Assembly (NCBI GenBank): GCA_947247005.1
Contig: OX365948.1
Location: 2,418,001 to 2,482,000, forward strand
DNA from: Spisula solida
Taxonomy: Eukaryota; Mollusca; Bivalvia; Venerida; Mactridae
DNA length: 64,000 nucleotides
Reading direction: 5' to 3'
Of this stretch, positions 19,393-31,180 are shown one piece after another. The notes under the pieces are model-generated. The model ran no database searches. It saw only the letters and a list, made by a program, of their open reading frames with translations, and was not told the origin of the DNA. The translations under genes were made by a program, and so were the position numbers. Position 1 is the stretch's first letter, and every line of letters starts with the position of its first letter.

Positions 19393-22183
19393 ACCCAGGT
19401 TGCAAATGCGTTTTTTCCGCGCAATTGATATCGGGTGAGGGATTTCGGGCAAAAACTATGACATTTGAAGAACATTATTAAGAACTAGAACTCATTATCG
19501 GCTTGAACGTCGATGCTGTCACGTTAAAACAACCCAAGACTAAACTGTATACGGGGAACTACCTTGAATATTCCAAACTTCTCTACCCCGATACCTAATC
19601 AAGAAATGCGTAACTTTAATAACAGCAATGTAGGATCGATGCTACGAATACATATACTGCACACATTGTTTAGCCGACTATCAATTTGCATGAGTAGAAC
19701 AAAAGCTTCTGCATCTTGAGCAGCATATATATGTATGACCACTCACATATAGATGTTATGGAACATTTGTGTACTCATGGATTGTAAATGTCTATATTTC
19801 ATTTGCAAATAATCTCGATATGCCTTCAGTGAAAACATGCTTTATACCCGGTCAGTATCACTGCGGTAAACAGTACACCGGTTATTGCTAGTAAGGTGAG
19901 TAGTGTTATTCATTTTCGCGACCTTCAAGTGTACACTAAGGTACTAAGATACGCTGCCTTGTCTTTCTGAGTGTGTTTAATATAAATTTTATTCAAAAGA
20001 ATCTCCTTCAATAATTTTCCTAATACCTGGAAACCGGCAAACGGCCGGGAATTACTTAAAAGGGTAATTTTAAGACCCAAACTCACGCAAATAATAAGCT
20101 CGATCTCTCAAATAAAACTGCTTTGTTTATTTTCTTCATTAAATTTCACAACTTGAATCGAGCAAAATGACATCCCAGTGACCATATTTATGTTTATCAG
20201 GAAAGAAATCATAAATAACGGTTGATTTAAGAATAAATGAAAATGTTAGTGTACAGAGTATTGCTTTAGTGCTTCTCACTGCTGTACGGAGTATTGCTCA
20301 TGGAAATACAGTAAATTCGAAGAATAACCAGTGTTATTTGGTAAATATTACTTATTTTGTCAAGATCTATATCTGTTGGAAAAACTGTATTAAAATATAT
20401 TGGAATGCACAAATCCTGAGGTGGGTCCGAGCATCCCTCGCGACATTTTAAATGTAGTACTGTATATGTACACCAGTTTGACAGGGTTTATAGTAATGAT
20501 TAGTACATCTGTCTATAAGAACAATTAATAGGTCCTTGAACTCACTTTTCTGGTCTGACCCCTTCCTTCGAAAAATAATTGGTCAGAGAAATTTCAGTAC
20601 CAAGGCATTACCATGTTCAATAGAAATGCTCTGTCACACATTATTTTTGAAGAAGCTTTTATCGCAAGAAAATACAGACTTTTTACACAAATCAATAGAG
20701 CTGATAAATCCGCTTTCATTAAACAGCACTTCATTGTATATTCTTTATATAGAATCTTAGACCCGTAAACATTACATACTTATTCTTATTAAGTAGAATA
20801 TTCGGTGTTAAGTCACATATTCAGGTATATGTAAGATAATCTATATTCAGTTAAAAGTTGAGTTCAGTTATGTTCTATTTGGTTTGTGTTTAGACAATTA
20901 ATTATTTTAACTATGATATCGACACTTTTATGTATTGTTCAATTCAGACTTTACCCGACCCTACTTTCACTTTCGTATCTATGACAAAATCTAACAATAT
21001 CCAAATAAAACAATTTCACTACATCACATGCAGGTGTACAATATCGGTTAACTCGATTAGATAGTTCCAGTTCCACCATGTCAAAGCATACCATCATTTA
21101 CACACATCCTCAAGTTTCTGCAAGGGCTATCCGTGCCATGGATAGCCATTTAGTTGTTCGTTTTTTAAATATTCAGATAATTTCATTTATTATCCTATTA
21201 GTGGGTTTATCGAAAATCAATGTCACTGCTTCCCCCGGTGTCTTTGTATATAGGCGTAGATTCATAAAAACTGTATCAAAACATATAGTTGGGCACAATT
21301 GACATACTACGAGTTTATCTTCGTGTGTTTTCGTTATTGTACAGTACGAATGTTTTGATTAATCAAAACAATATTTCTGATTGTACGGATAAGCACGGAC
21401 ATTCAAGGATTATATTTTAATTGTGTTAAACTACGTACATAGTACAAATGTAATTAAATGCTGATCAACATGAAACGTGTTGTATTATTTGATTATCGTT
21501 ATTGAATATATTAGTATTCAAAATATACCAATGACGTTTTTTCATATGTATAAGTTTCTTTTAGGCATTATGCCATTAAAATAACTCGTCAAATCGTAAC
21601 AACTTTCTGTTGTTGAAATTTCAGTGTTGTTAACGCACCGATTGCTGAGCGAAATAAATGAAACATTCTACCAGTAGTAATGCGTTTTTCATACAAGTTA
21701 TGAAAGACAGCTTCAGATACTACACGATACAGCTGCGAAAACGTAGCCTCGTGTACATGTGATAAAAACTTTTAAGGGACGAACATGATCAATCATTTTC
21801 AACTGAGGGCCGGAAGACTGGAATGTGGTAAATCTGGCAAGAACACTATAATTTTGGTATCTTTGGCGCCGTCAAAGCAGCTTGACGTTTAATCCTACAA
21901 TCATCGAGAATAGAGTTAGTAGATTCTAGTTGTAGGACTGTTGTGAGTACACTTTTAATTCGAACATGCAGTAATTGAGTGTCAAATGGATAGTACATTT
22001 TTAAAAGACGAAGAAAACCAGTGATGGAAGCTTCAGATGTAGTACGGTTCGCGGAAGAAATGTCATTATGACGTCGTTGACGTCAGACTACATGCGATGT
22101 CTGTTAGCATGTATAATAATGTATAAGCAAATATCTCAATACATGTAACTGTAAGAAGCATTCTTTTGTGAAATTTAGAAATT

Positions 22184-22735
22184 AATAATTCCTCTGTTAT
22201 TGCGTTTCATAAACGGTTCGATTAGAATTCACTATGTCCGACTACGTTGATATCATCTCTACCGTTATTTCGGACTACGAGGTTATCTTTGTTTTATCTT
22301 CAACGGACTACGAGGTTATCCAAAATATTGCACCATGTCAAGTTTATACTCGAATATATCAGCGAAAAAAAAGGAATACAAGGGTGGGATTTTTGCATAC
22401 AGCCGGGGAATGGATTAATTTTTGTTATGGACAAAGTAAATGGGTTCGGTTTTGTTTAAAAATGCCTTTTGGGGGTGGAAGTTTTAAGCAACGCGTTTTT
22501 TTTTTGAAAAATCGCACACATTTCCCGTGATTTCTCCCTCAATATAACACGGTTTTGCTCAGAATTGTGTGTACTGATACCTCTTTCAACAGCGATTAGA
22601 TGTGCACACTTCGTTTTGTTCGAAACCTGCAAAATGAATATAAATACAAGCAATACTTACTTCCGCCTCAAAGTCGCGCGACGTTCGATGTGATCCGACT
22701 ACATGATATCAACGGACTACACGTTATCGGGTTGA
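22184..22735 (-). repeat. Right inverted arm
   Basis: Inverse partner of 18841-19392. It differs by a few substitutions and small indels, for example around the A-run near 22366. The matching 93- and 98-residue ORFs on the two arms are mirror artefacts. Confidence 0.85.
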
Positions 22736-22800
22736 CCGGTGTGGTATTATATCCGTACAATTTAGAGGACGACAATGTATGTACATATATTCTACATGTA

Positions 22801-23823
22801 CAGGGTGTCCCAAAAAAACGGGGACCTACCTTAAACCCTTATAACTTATTTAGTTTTTAATGAATTTGTCTGTTCGTTTGTGAGAGTGAATAAAAGTGAT
22901 CTCTACTTCTAAAAAAGGTACTTATTAATATGTTTTGCTTTATAACTGGAAGTGACGTCGTCATTTTAGCAACGGCGTGAATTCCTGATTTTATTTGCTA
23001 ACTTACCTGGAAAATGTCATCATTTAATAAGAAATTGTTGTCTGAGCGGTCATTTTGAGAAAACAAGGTTTTAAAGTCATATAATTGAAGAAAATCTTGT
23101 GAAAAGCGAAGAACATTGCAATGAAATAATGAAAGCGGGGAAAACGTCGTTGGTTTACTAAATAGAAGGGAAGCAGGCAACCTTCAAAATATTCATTAAC
23201 AATCACCAAAGAAGCAAAATATAAATATTAATTTATTATTATTGAGAACAATCAACAAGAAAGCTTAGTACGAAGCAAGAGTAATCAGGTGAACTTTTAT
23301 CCATACTAAGATTTCATTGATATATACCAGAGTCATTTAGTATGTCAGCAATAATTATTATAAGACATCAGAAACAACTTATTACAACAAATCAGCAGCA
23401 AAAAGAGGATACATTCGCAAGAAAGTACTGACATTAGACCTCATACTTAAAGGCAAGTGGCCTAGATATAGCTCGGATATGAGCTCTAAAGTGAATTTGT
23501 TTGCTGTACATGATGAACATTAGTGTATGTAGATCCATTATCTTTAACTATGGGACACCTGAGTTGTCATTTAGGGTCAGCATGTAAATCTATCTCTATG
23601 AACATGCTGAAATCCTTGTTCACTGTATGCTAATATACAAAAACACGTGATTGAAAACAAGGGAGGTAACTAAGGATATTGAACTAAATAATCACACTTA
23701 TGATGCTGGTAATTTGAACTGTTTTTATCCCTTAATGCTTTGTCATATTGACAATGTGTTATTGATACAAGAGACAAAGTTACGAATGTTTAACCTAGGT
23801 CCCCGTTTTTTTGGGACACCCTG
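22801..23823. mobile_element. Mariner-like element with 28-bp perfect TIRs
   Basis: The ends CAGGGTGTCCCAAAAAAACG... and the exact inverse are flanked by TA (22799-22800 and 23824-23825). Total length is 1023 bp, within the usual mariner range. TIR sequence and TA target are typical of the mariner group. No intact transposase frame is visible, so it is decayed or non-autonomous. Confidence 0.85.
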
Positions 23824-23825
23824 TA

Positions 23826-25200
23826 GTCAATGGCTGACACCGCAGTCCACAAACATTGTTTCACAGCTAGCACCACAATGTGCGCAGTTTTACCAACCAG
23901 TGTTGTTTTTGAGAGACGATAGCCTCTCGTTAATACCTTTGCCCATTTCTTATTTGTTTGGGTGTCACTACATTGAACAAACATGACATCCTGACGGGTA
24001 AATTGTTGCAACAAGACATGCTTAGAATGTGGTGTATAACTCCAACGCGATAAATTGCAGTACAAAAACAAACACAATATTGCCTATATTTTTGTTATGG
24101 ATTAAAATCAAGGACCGTAACACTTACCAATGAAAGCATTCACACATTTAGCACAGCATGTAAAGTTTTCATGTTCCTATATATTCAGAAATGATAAATA
24201 TAGCGCATTTTGTGTTTGTTTTTGTATTGCAATTTATCGCGTTGGAGTTGTATATTATAACAACTTTATCGGGTGTTTGTTCATCCAAAGTATTGATGGT
24301 TGCGTTTATCATGTTTATACAGCAACGAAGATTGTACTCTTTATTAATGATACAGTTGCCTGTTTGTACAAGTACAATGTACAGCCGAGTAATGACATGT
24401 TGGCATCAAAGGGGTTCGACACGTTAACCTACAATGATTAAAAAGTGTTTTTTTTAAAAAAATCCTTCTATAGTGCGTCCAGGACAATGTAAAAGGCGGG
24501 AAAATTTGGTATATTCCAAAACGGTGGATTACAATTATGTGCACGATTATCAATGATGTTTTAAGTACAATTCTGACCTTATCTGTTTGTTTAAGTGATT
24601 TGTAAAACCAATTTTGCCACAGTTGACCAAACCTATTAATGTTTGTAAATATCATATGATCCTGGACGGACTATACTATATTTCATATGAATCATTGTAG
24701 GTTTACGTGTCGAACCCCTTTGATTGGCATCAAGTTACGAGTTATTGCATTTGTAATTATGATTAATAGTTTTGTCTGCAGTATAATCAACTCTTTTAAC
24801 CATACATTGGTTGTATTTCAGAGCAGCTTTATGAGACTGTACGATGCCTATTTGTGTTTTCTGAATGTATGTTATGCTCGGAACCATTTTTACTGAGTTA
24901 TTGCCCTTATATTGCCCTTATTCTTTCTCTGTAACCATGGCGGCAACAAAACATCACAAGATTCTGAAGCTAACATCACAAGAGGTCCCAAAGGCACCCA
25001 GGTAGCATACCCGTCATAGTAGTGCATGCAGGCATATGGGTAATCATTTAAAATTTATATCATTTAGGAATTGCTTGTACAAGGTTTTCGTATTTGCTCA
25101 TGTATGAGGATGTATTTGCCCAACCGATGACCTTGTTATTGACATTAGATGCACCATATTGAACATCAACGTAGATTCCATCTACACATTAGTTTTGTTT
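23826..25200. other. Repeat-derived intergenic block with inverted segments
   Basis: Two inverted pairs are visible. GCGATAAATTGCAGTACAAA (24048) faces TTGTATTGCAATTTATCGC (24222). GGCATCAAAGGGGTTCGACA (24402) faces TGTCGAACCCCTTTGATTGG-like sequence near 24708. These suggest a decayed foldback element. No gene recognised. Confidence 0.45.
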
Positions 25201-25224
25201 CAATGTAAAAACAGCCTCTATAGC

Positions 25225-25460
25225 ACACACAAGTTTTTTTCTCTAAGATTTGACAGAGTGACCTAGCTATTGACCTCAGTTAATCCATGTTTAAACTTGA
25301 CCTAGATTTTGTTGAGAAAATCATGTTGACTAAGTTACATAAAGATTAGGTCAAAATTGTGACCTCTAGTGTCAACACAAGCAAATTGTGGACAGACGAA
25401 TGACAGACGATGGGTGATCACTGAAGCTTACCCTGTAACTTGGGGGCAGATGAGCTATAT
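25225..25460 (+). mobile_element. 'gtgacct' mollusc-type element, single unit
   Basis: Contains TTGACCTAGATTTTGTTGAG, AAAATTGTGACCTCTAG and a tail with GACGAATGACAGACGATGGG plus a GTGATCACTGAAGCTTACCC box. The same order of words occurs in the multi-copy element at 47660-48473, so this is a one-unit relative. Confidence 0.6.
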
Positions 25461-25986
25461 AGTTGAACAAACATAAATTGGCCGGGCTAAATTTAGCAAT
25501 AGTAAATAAACACAACAGTGACCTTCACATCTAATTAACCGAAACATTTGGTAGACATCATAATGGGGCAATCATTTCTCCAATAGCCCCAGTGGCTCAG
25601 TGGTAACCCGTCAGTCTATAGATGATTTACCAAGTTTCAAGTTTTATTTTCAAGTCAAGGCCCTTTAAGGGCATAATACATTTATAATAACAAACAGTAC
25701 AAAAACATTATAAACTTCAAAGAACAAATAAAATAATTATACAAACAAGCTGCATTAGAACCTGAGAGCCTACGAGGGTCCCGCATCCGTCGATACCCAT
25801 GTCCCTCTACAACATAATCCACTCGTAGATAGAAACATACACCTAAAGGACACCCGAGCACCAACAGACACGGAACCCCAGCCGACTCACAGGACTAATC
25901 AGCAAAAATATGGCAAAAATAAATTAACAAATAACAAAATTTACTACGGTGGAGACTGAGAAATTATAAGTAAAATAAAATTTCAG

Positions 25987-26683
25987 TTAGGTACAGAGTG
26001 ACATAATTTTCTTACAAAAAATTGCTAGTTTTAGTAGAGTATTTCTATCAGTATTGTTCATCAATTCTGAAAACTTTATTGCGTTGGGGTATGTGAAGTA
26101 ATATTGACTTAAATAATTATTCCGATCATCATTAAAATGAGAACATACAAAGAGATAATGAAACTCATCGCCCAAAAGTCCTGAATTACATAAATGACAA
26201 TGTCTAGAATTTCTGTCAATATTCAAAAATCTGCCCTTTTCAATAGGTATCTTCTGATTAATACATCTAAATTTGCAACATATATTCGCCAGGTCAGATG
26301 GCAAAACATTCAAGTACCTTTCGAACTTAAAATCATGCTTAAACATCCTATAATTCAAACATTTACTTAACTCATCTACAGAACTACTCCAGTTTTGAAT
26401 AAAGTGATCTTTCAGTCTTTCATCAACAATCCTTTTGAAGCTGGCTGGAGAATCTACATTTTGTTCCAACCAATAATTTGATAAACCAAGATTATCTAGA
26501 GTGTTTTTAATGAAACCTGTCCATTTAAGATTAACAATGTTCCGAGTGTGGAGACCATGAGATGTTCTGTATAACCCATTACAAATCTTATCTTCCTTAG
26601 CACTGATTAATTTACCCCAAAAATTCAAAATTCTGCTCTTAATTTGTACAGAAAGGGGAGTAATACCAAGTTCACCAAATATC
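25987..26683 (-). pseudogene. Retrotransposon C-terminal region
   Basis: Continues the frame after the insertion with FGELGITPLSVQIKSRILNF. It ends with RHCHLCNSGLLGDEFHYLF and a later CSHF, a Cys/His cluster common at the C terminus of such ORFs. Stop at 25987. Confidence 0.8.
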
Positions 26684-26688
26684 ATACA

Positions 26689-27092
26689 CAGTGTAGCAAT
26701 ACCACGTGGTATTTTACTACAGTTCCAAGTAGAAATTTGTAAACATTGGAACACAAATGTAGCCATAAGTATTTTATTTCTTCATCGATTTCTATGAAAT
26801 CTACGCCACGCTAAGGAGAACATTATTTGCTTTCCATGAAATATAAAATCTTTTTCAGCGGATGTGCCGTTTTGTCCATTACCCTGTGAAACTGTGGAAC
26901 GTGTAGGTTTCACAGGGTAATGGAAAAATCGGTAAAGCTGCTGAAAAAGATCTTATATTTCATGGAAACCAAATAATTTTCCCCTTAGCGTGGCGTATAT
27001 TTCATAGACATCGATTAAGAAATAAAATACTTATGGCTATTTTATTTTCCAATGTTTACAAATTTCTTCTTGTAACTGGTATTGCTACACTG
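26689..27092. mobile_element. 404-bp palindromic MITE inserted in the RT gene
   Basis: TIR CAGTGTAGCAATACCA (left) and its inverse TGGTATTGCTACACTG (right). The two halves are complementary almost throughout, centred near 26895. A 5-bp direct repeat ATACA flanks it (26684-26688 and 27093-27097). Deleting element plus one ATACA rejoins the host frame exactly (LKRSTPNC then MIFGELG), which proves the insertion boundaries. Confidence 0.9.
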
Positions 27093-27757
27093 ATACAGTT
27101 TGGTGTAGAACGCTTCAGATTTAATACAATTTTACAAAACTTGAGCTGAAACTTATCAATGATATCAACATTTTCAATGCCCCACACTTCAGATCCGTAC
27201 AAAAGGATAGGTGCTACCACTGTGTTAAACAAATTAAGTTGCATATCAATAGGTAAAAAGAGTTTACGTGCCTTCTTCAATACTGAGAACATTGCCTTTC
27301 TGGCTTGATCAACAAGATGTTTCTTTGTTCTGCCAAAATTTCCATTAAAGGAGAACTGTATCCCAAGATATGTAAAATAGTCTATTAGTTCTAAAATATT
27401 TCCTTCATATTGAAAAGCTGGTATATTGCTAAACGACCTCTTAGTCTTACAAAACACAACAACCTTAGTTTTAGCAGCATATACTTGAAGATCCCATAGA
27501 TTACAGTACTCGGACATGCCATTTAATGCTGCCTGTAAATCGTTGGCAGTTTCCGCTAAGATAACTGTATCATCAGCATATAATAACATGAACAGTCTGA
27601 AAAACACTTCTGTATCATCATCACTTAGCATATCATTAACCTTCTCAGACAGAAATTGAAATCCTTCAAATTTGGAAGACAAAAAACTATTTAAATCATT
27701 CAAAAACAATGAAAAAAAGTATGGGAGACAAATTTTCACCTTGACGAACACCAGCAT
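27093..27757 (-). pseudogene. Reverse transcriptase, motif C part
   Basis: Contains MLLYADDTVILAE (catalytic YADD box), then CNLWDLQVYAAKTKVVVF and FTYLGIQFSFNG, the standard order after motif C. It runs into the 404-bp insertion at 27092. Confidence 0.85.
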
Positions 27758-28935
27758 GACTAGTGAAAAAAACAGAAATATTGCTATTAACTTTCACACA
27801 AGATTTAGCCTTAGAGTACATATTATGAATAATTTTAAAACATTTGCCATCAACATTGGAAGCAATAATTTTGTGCCATAAAGCACTACGATTCACAGAG
27901 TCAAATGCTTTACGATAATCAATAAAAGCACAAAATAATTTCTTCTTATTTGTTAAATACAGATCAATTAGCATTTTCAATGAAAATATGTGGTCTGTAG
28001 TACCATATTGTTTTCTAAACCCAGCTTGTTCTTCAATCAAAACATTATTTTCTTCTAAAAAATTATTCAAACGTATATTAAGAACAGAGGTAAAAAGCTC
28101 ACCGAAACAACTGAGTATAGTAATGCCCCTGTAATTATCAGGACTGTCGATATCACCTTTATTTTTATAAATCGGTACTATTATACCTTTACTCCAAACA
28201 TCAGGAAAAATACCAGAGTCTAAAATAATATTGAACAACTTACAAATAACTGAGTACATTGAAATTGGAACATTTTTAAGGTACTCATTGAGAACGTTAT
28301 CAAAAACAGAGGATGCTTTATTGTTTTTCAAAGTATTCAATGCCTTTTCAATGTCATGTTCTACAAAAAGAGCACTAAGTACTTCGTTATTTTCAGGGAT
28401 GTTTCCAAGTAAAAGATCATCATCTTGGTCATCAACATTTAAATGATTCTCATTCAAATTACAAAAATGTTCATAAAAAGTTTCACAAGAAATTTTGTGA
28501 ATAACAGACTTTCTCTCACCAGAATATTTATTCAACAAACTCCAGTATGCTTTTGGATCTGAATTTTTAAGACCTCTGAACAATTTGATCATTAAAAGAT
28601 TTGAACTTCTCATTTAGCATCTTCTTATAAACTTTACTACCCTGTTGCATAGATTCGTAATTATCCCTTGATCTATTTTTCCTGTACTTATTTTTACATT
28701 TAGTGTATTGCTTTTTGGACGTTTTACACTCATCATCAAACCAAGGTTTATGTACCTTTTTGGGCTTATGTATTCTATCACCAGTAACAGTTTTATGTGT
28801 AATGAGCTCACAACTATCAGCAGCAACTGTAATTATACTACAAACTTTCTCAGTTAACTCATTTACAACAGTATTAGTGTACACCTTCGTATCAAGGATA
28901 TTATCCAATTCAACAAGTATGTTGTTAATATACTG
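27696..28935 (-). pseudogene. Retrotransposon reverse transcriptase, N-terminal half
   Basis: A linker (28908-28567) shifts frame into 28613-27696. Motifs in order: DNYRGITILSCFGELF (fingers), QAGFRKQYGTTDHIF, LFCAFIDYRKAFDSV (motif A with catalytic Asp) and AGVRQGENLSPILF (motif B). A second frameshift just after motif B leads into 27757. Confidence 0.85.
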
Positions 28936-29650
28936 AGTTCCAAAAGTTTTGCATTTTCTTTCGATAACGAAATTTCGAAAAATTGTTTAAGGTCGATAAA
29001 CAATCAATGCGTTAATGATTAAAGTTACTAATTGTCAATCAAATTACATAACGTTCAACAATTTCATCAAATAGAAATTTCGTTAAAGACATATACTCGA
29101 CACAAACTCTAAAATCAAAAGTACAGAATATTTAGTACCGGGTATGACCCCCGTAAGCCGCTCAAGAACTGAGACATCTTGATCGCTTTTACCGTATTAG
29201 TGTCTGAATATCACGTTGTGGAATATAAACCAACTCATAAACAAGTGAAGCTTCCAGTTCGGCTATAGTCTTGGGTTGAATCCTATGGCCAAACATGTCC
29301 CACACATACTCAATTGGTGCAAGGTCAGGTGACATGGTTGGCAACGGGAGGGTAGTGATGCGATTTGTCTGCAAGAACTGTTGTGTGATGCGAGAAGTGT
29401 AGACGAGCTACCTTGTGGCTACTGGTCAGTATGGGTCCAATATATGGCCTCCTCGCTCGCAAATGGTACTTTTTTGTATTTTCGTAAGCGCCTCTCCCAA
29501 CTGTCTGCTTGGTTATTGTCTGAACGTTTCGGCCAGGTGTTGTCCTAGCTGTTTTAGCTGCTGCCAGGAAACTTTTTCGATGATGATGAAGAAGCCACAT
29601 CCGTCCAAAATAAGACATGGGTGCCATTTAGCTACATGCATGATTTACAA
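28930..29650 (-). pseudogene. Tc1-like transposon fragment nested in the retrotransposon
   Basis: The left end ACTGAGTTCCAAAAGTTTTG follows a TA. Minus-strand frames at 29325-29627 and 29189-29374 show RTTPGRNVQTITKQTVGRGA, LRARRPYIGPILT and MSPDLAPIEYVWDMFGHRI. These are the helix-turn-helix end and DD-E segment of Tc1 transposases, in two frames. No inverse terminus is found on the right, so it is truncated at about 29650. Confidence 0.85.
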
Positions 29651-29654
29651 GGAT

Positions 29655-29935
29655 AAGCAGGGGCGTAACTTCCTATAGGCCATATAGGCCGCGGCCTACA
29701 CTTTTTCACTGAAAATCGAAAAAATAAAAATGCCAAAAATGCAATAAAAATCAATGGGGGTAGAGCTATGGGGTAAAGGAGTATATTCACCCTATCTCAA
29801 TTGAGATGCGTAGTTGTTCTTGTTTTTAGTCTGAAAACGGCTAAGAATGCACCTGCGGCGATATAGAAATTAAAAAAAATCCGGGGGAGCATGCCCCCGA
29901 ACCCCCCTAAAATAAAGTGGCCTACACATTGATTT
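29655..29935. mobile_element. Interspersed repeat fragment (hAT-like end)
   Basis: Begins CAGGGGCGTAACTTCCTATA and ends around AAAGTGGCCTACACATTG. It includes GGGGGAGCATGCCCCCGAAC, a word common in invertebrate dispersed repeats. It sits between the Tc1 fragment and the retrotransposon endonuclease. Confidence 0.45.
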
Positions 29936-30837
29936 CGACTAATGTTGTCAGCAATATAACTATTAACCTCAGCAAAATCTGGTAATCTACCACTTCTAGC
30001 ATTAAAATCACCAAAAATACAAAATGAACAATCCTCATTTTTAGTATTGAGATCTAATAAAATATCTTCAAGCTTATCAAATAAATCCGAAGAACTATAG
30101 GTAGAGCTCTCAGGAGGAATATAGACTGTCCCCAAAATCTTGTTCTCATTTCTGAATTTGAACCATAAAAAATTCTCACTACAAGATTCATCTAGTAGAA
30201 CAATTTTATTACAAATACTATTTCTAATAAATGCACCAACTCCTCCAGATTTACGCCGACAATTATTTCTGTTATTACAATAAAAGGTGTACCCTGGGAT
30301 ATGCACATCATCATAAGCATCAAGTTTTGTTTCAGCAATACAACAAATATCATAGTTATTAACAAACTCATTGAATTCTGGAATTAGCAATTTGGCAGAT
30401 AATCCACAAACATTTATAAATGAGCATTTAATAATACTGGAATGGTTAGGTAAACAGTATATATGATCATGAACTACGAAATCAAAAGATTCACTTAGAT
30501 CCTGAATAGTGTTACTAGATTCATTCAAATTATCAACAGTGTGAATGTGATTGGAATCAGAGTTTTCAACTGGAATATACCGAGTATCATTTATCAACGA
30601 CCTGTCATTTACATCCTGCACAATGCCATTGTCAAAAGATTCTGTCAACGCTGTATTGAGGATGTGAGTATCACTGAAAAAAGTACTAACTGGAACAAAC
30701 TGGCTATCATTAGCCAGGGGGCTGTCAATGTGATGATTATCACTGGAAAATATATTAACTGGAACAAACTGGCTATCATTAGCTATGGAACTGTCAATGT
30801 GATCAGCATCACTGGTAAAAATATTAACTGGAACAGA
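29930..30837 (-). pseudogene. Retrotransposon endonuclease domain and N-terminal repeats
   Basis: The open minus-strand stretch includes CSFINVCGLSAKL, CCIAETKLDAYDDVHIPGY, FIYNNR/GGVGAFIRN-like residues and FCIFGDFNARSG, matching the APE endonuclease motifs N, E-T-K-L and GDFN. Upstream of it a roughly 21-residue unit (ANDSQFVPVNIF..SD..HIDS) is repeated about four times. The frame closes at a TAG near 30838. Codons at 29797-29930 belong to the inserted repeat rather than to the retrotransposon. Confidence 0.8.
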
Positions 30838-30840
30838 CTA
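30655..30840 (-). repeat. ~63-bp in-frame tandem repeat inside the retrotransposon ORF
   Basis: Three good copies and one weaker copy of a unit of about 63 bp (about 21 residues) at the 5' end of the endonuclease-bearing frame. The last carries the closing TAG. Confidence 0.75.
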
Positions 30841-30879
30841 ACACTGTCAGGTAAAACTGCATTGGAAACAACCGAAAGT

Positions 30880-31180
30880 ATCTGGGTAAAGGTGCCAGGA
30901 AGCTATGTATCGGTGCATACACCTGGCACATTAAAGAACTAGGCTGTCTATTCGACATTAGAGCTACGCGCACTTCTGCAGCGCTGGACACGCATGTATC
31001 TAGCAACTCTCTTTCCCCCTAAGAGGCTTTTTCTCAGTCTGTCCCTCTGTTCAAATCATGCTGTATCTGAACTGGTAAAGGATGCACCTGCGTCCTTGTG
31101 GCTGCAACACAATCATGTAAAAAGCCTTTGAATTTGTGTTCGCATTAAAAAGGCGATATGTAAATCTGGTATATTTATTT
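30880..31180 (+). mobile_element. Possible SINE or LINE-tail fragment
   Basis: Contains GTGCATACACCTGGCACATT and a tail AAAAAGGCGATATGTAAATC, resembling the conserved 3' ends of invertebrate SINEs. No clear polymerase III box. Weak call. Confidence 0.3.

Larger units (their letters stand above)
18841..22735. mobile_element. 3.9-kb element with ~550-bp inverted termini
   Basis: The arms are 18841-~19392 and ~22184-22735 in inverse orientation, near-identical and including shared ORF remnants. Outer ends begin TCAACCCGATAACGTGTAGT. The motif GTAGTC(C/G)G recurs at the outer tip and again near the inner end of each arm, like subterminal transposase-binding repeats. The 2.8-kb centre has no recognisable transposase, so this looks like a non-autonomous DNA transposon of unknown superfamily. 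Confidence 0.7.
25630..30840 (-). mobile_element. Degenerate non-LTR retrotransposon (EN + RT), interrupted
   Basis: On the minus strand, coding pieces run from about 30837 down to 25987. They comprise an APE-type endonuclease, a linker, reverse transcriptase with all core motifs, and a C-terminal region with a CHLC...H...C finger-like pattern. At least two frameshifts (near 28590 and 27725) and two nested insertions (26689-27092 and about 28930-29935) break it. The part of the endonuclease after GDFNARSG and the following linker is missing at the second insertion. The clade is uncertain (Jockey/I/CR1-like motifs). The 3' end is near 25630-25680. Confidence 0.85.

Noticed and set aside
25590..25625. 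tRNA-like head (TGGCTCAGTGGTAACC)
   Set aside because: Too short and without a B box. At most a SINE fragment.
30541..30942. 133-codon plus-strand ORF
   Set aside because: Antisense of the in-frame repeats of the minus-strand retrotransposon.
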